Positions 5,193-5,425 of a stretch of 5,425 nucleotides of DNA are shown one piece after another; positions within the stretch are counted from its first letter, which is position 1, and every line of letters starts with the position of its first letter. The position numbers and the translations under genes are program-made. Under the pieces are notes generated by a model, which was not told where the DNA came from, made no database searches, and worked only from the letters and a program-made list of their open reading frames with translations. The stretch comes from Oceanicaulis sp. (lineage in GTDB: Bacteria; Pseudomonadota; Alphaproteobacteria; Caulobacterales; Maricaulaceae): the NCBI GenBank assembly GCA_007571185.1, contig RKRX01000141.1, forward strand, positions 1 to 5,425. The letters run 5' to 3'.

Positions 5193-5425
5193 TCAGAAGC
5201 GCAGGCGCGTGCCCACCGAGAGCGCTTCCATGTCAAGAAGGTTCTGACGACCCTCAACACGGTCATAACTCAACGCCAGTGACCGCCCGCCCGGCAGGCG
5301 CACGCGCAGGCCCAGACTGTACTCGTTCCAGCTGTCATTGCGACCCACGCCGCTACCCAGCGCAAAAGCGCCCCCCGTACCCGAAAAAGCGCCATAAATC
5401 GTCTCCGATCCGTCCCGCTGATCCA
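5193..5425 (-). CDS. Outer-membrane beta-barrel protein, C-terminal end (partial, autotransporter-like)
   Basis: On the minus strand, a frame open from the window edge (first full codon at 5423-5421) runs 76 codons to TGA at 5195-5193. The peptide contains alternating strand-like segments such as ETIYGAFSG, YSLGLRVRLPGGRSLALSYD and MEALSVGTRLRF. It ends in Phe with alternating hydrophobic residues before it, which is the beta-signal read by the BAM complex. Gly, Ser, Asn and Asp fill the turns, and no cysteine is present. The protein would sit in the outer membrane as a porin, autotransporter barrel or similar; the class cannot be decided from this end alone. It converges on the esterase gene with a 160-base gap. 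No clear intrinsic terminator follows its stop. Confidence 0.75.
   Translation of the reverse strand, partial: DQRDGSETIYGAFSGTGGAFALGSGVGRNDSWNEYSLGLRVRLPGGRSLALSYDRVEGRQNLLDMEALSVGTRLRF

Noticed and set aside
5027..5282. Frames on both strands (5027-5266 minus, 5088-5282 plus) in the convergent gap
   Set aside because: Both overlap the outer-membrane barrel end in other frames, have no clear ribosome-binding site and resemble no family I know.
1..5425. CRISPR array, mobile element, tRNA or defence/secondary-metabolite system
   Set aside because: No repeat array, inverted terminal repeats, transposase or integrase motif, or tRNA-like fold was seen on either strand by eye.

Overview
The window looks like a piece of an alphaproteobacterial chromosome, moderately GC-rich. 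A Maricaulaceae/Hyphomonadaceae-type relative of Caulobacter is my best guess. The reasons are the conserved order SRP RNA - dnaX - ebfC - recR, a CycM-type membrane-anchored cytochrome c, and a DnaX with an alphaproteobacterial-style N-terminal extension and tau tail. This placement rests on remembered family features, not on a database search.

Left part (1-1070). The window opens inside the 3' end of a proC-like gene (pyrroline-5-carboxylate reductase, + strand, stop at 136-138). It converges on a minus-strand gene for a membrane-anchored class I cytochrome c (175-873), with 36 bases between the two stop codons. From 874 to about 1070 is a divergent intergenic region with a possible promoter for the cytochrome gene (minus strand) and one for the SRP RNA (plus strand).

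Central part (1071-5032), all on the plus strand. The small SRP RNA (about 1071-1166) comes first and carries the universal tetraloop and asymmetric-loop domain. A bulged hairpin without a U-tract follows it. Then come dnaX (clamp-loader tau subunit, 1237-2973), ebfC/ybaB (nucleoid-associated protein, 2985-3329), recR (recombination mediator, 3418-4014) and an alpha/beta-hydrolase esterase (4025-5032). The gaps are 11, 88 and 10 bases, so dnaX to the esterase is probably one operon. DnaX, EbfC and RecR serve DNA replication, nucleoid organisation and recombinational repair. SRP RNA with Ffh targets membrane proteins. The esterase is the outsider in the cluster.

Right part (5033-5425). A 160-base convergent gap holds a GC-rich hairpin 11 bases past the esterase stop. 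On the minus strand, 5193-5425 is the C-terminal end of an outer-membrane beta-barrel protein, cut by the window edge.

No mobile element, CRISPR array, tRNA, phage gene or defence system is visible. The window is mostly housekeeping. The points worth a second look are small: a DnaX zinc module with only two of the usual four cysteines, two mutually exclusive hairpins and an overlapping small reading frame just inside dnaX, a 31-codon frame joined by GTGA and ATGA overlaps to ebfC and recR, and a long acidic tail on the cytochrome.
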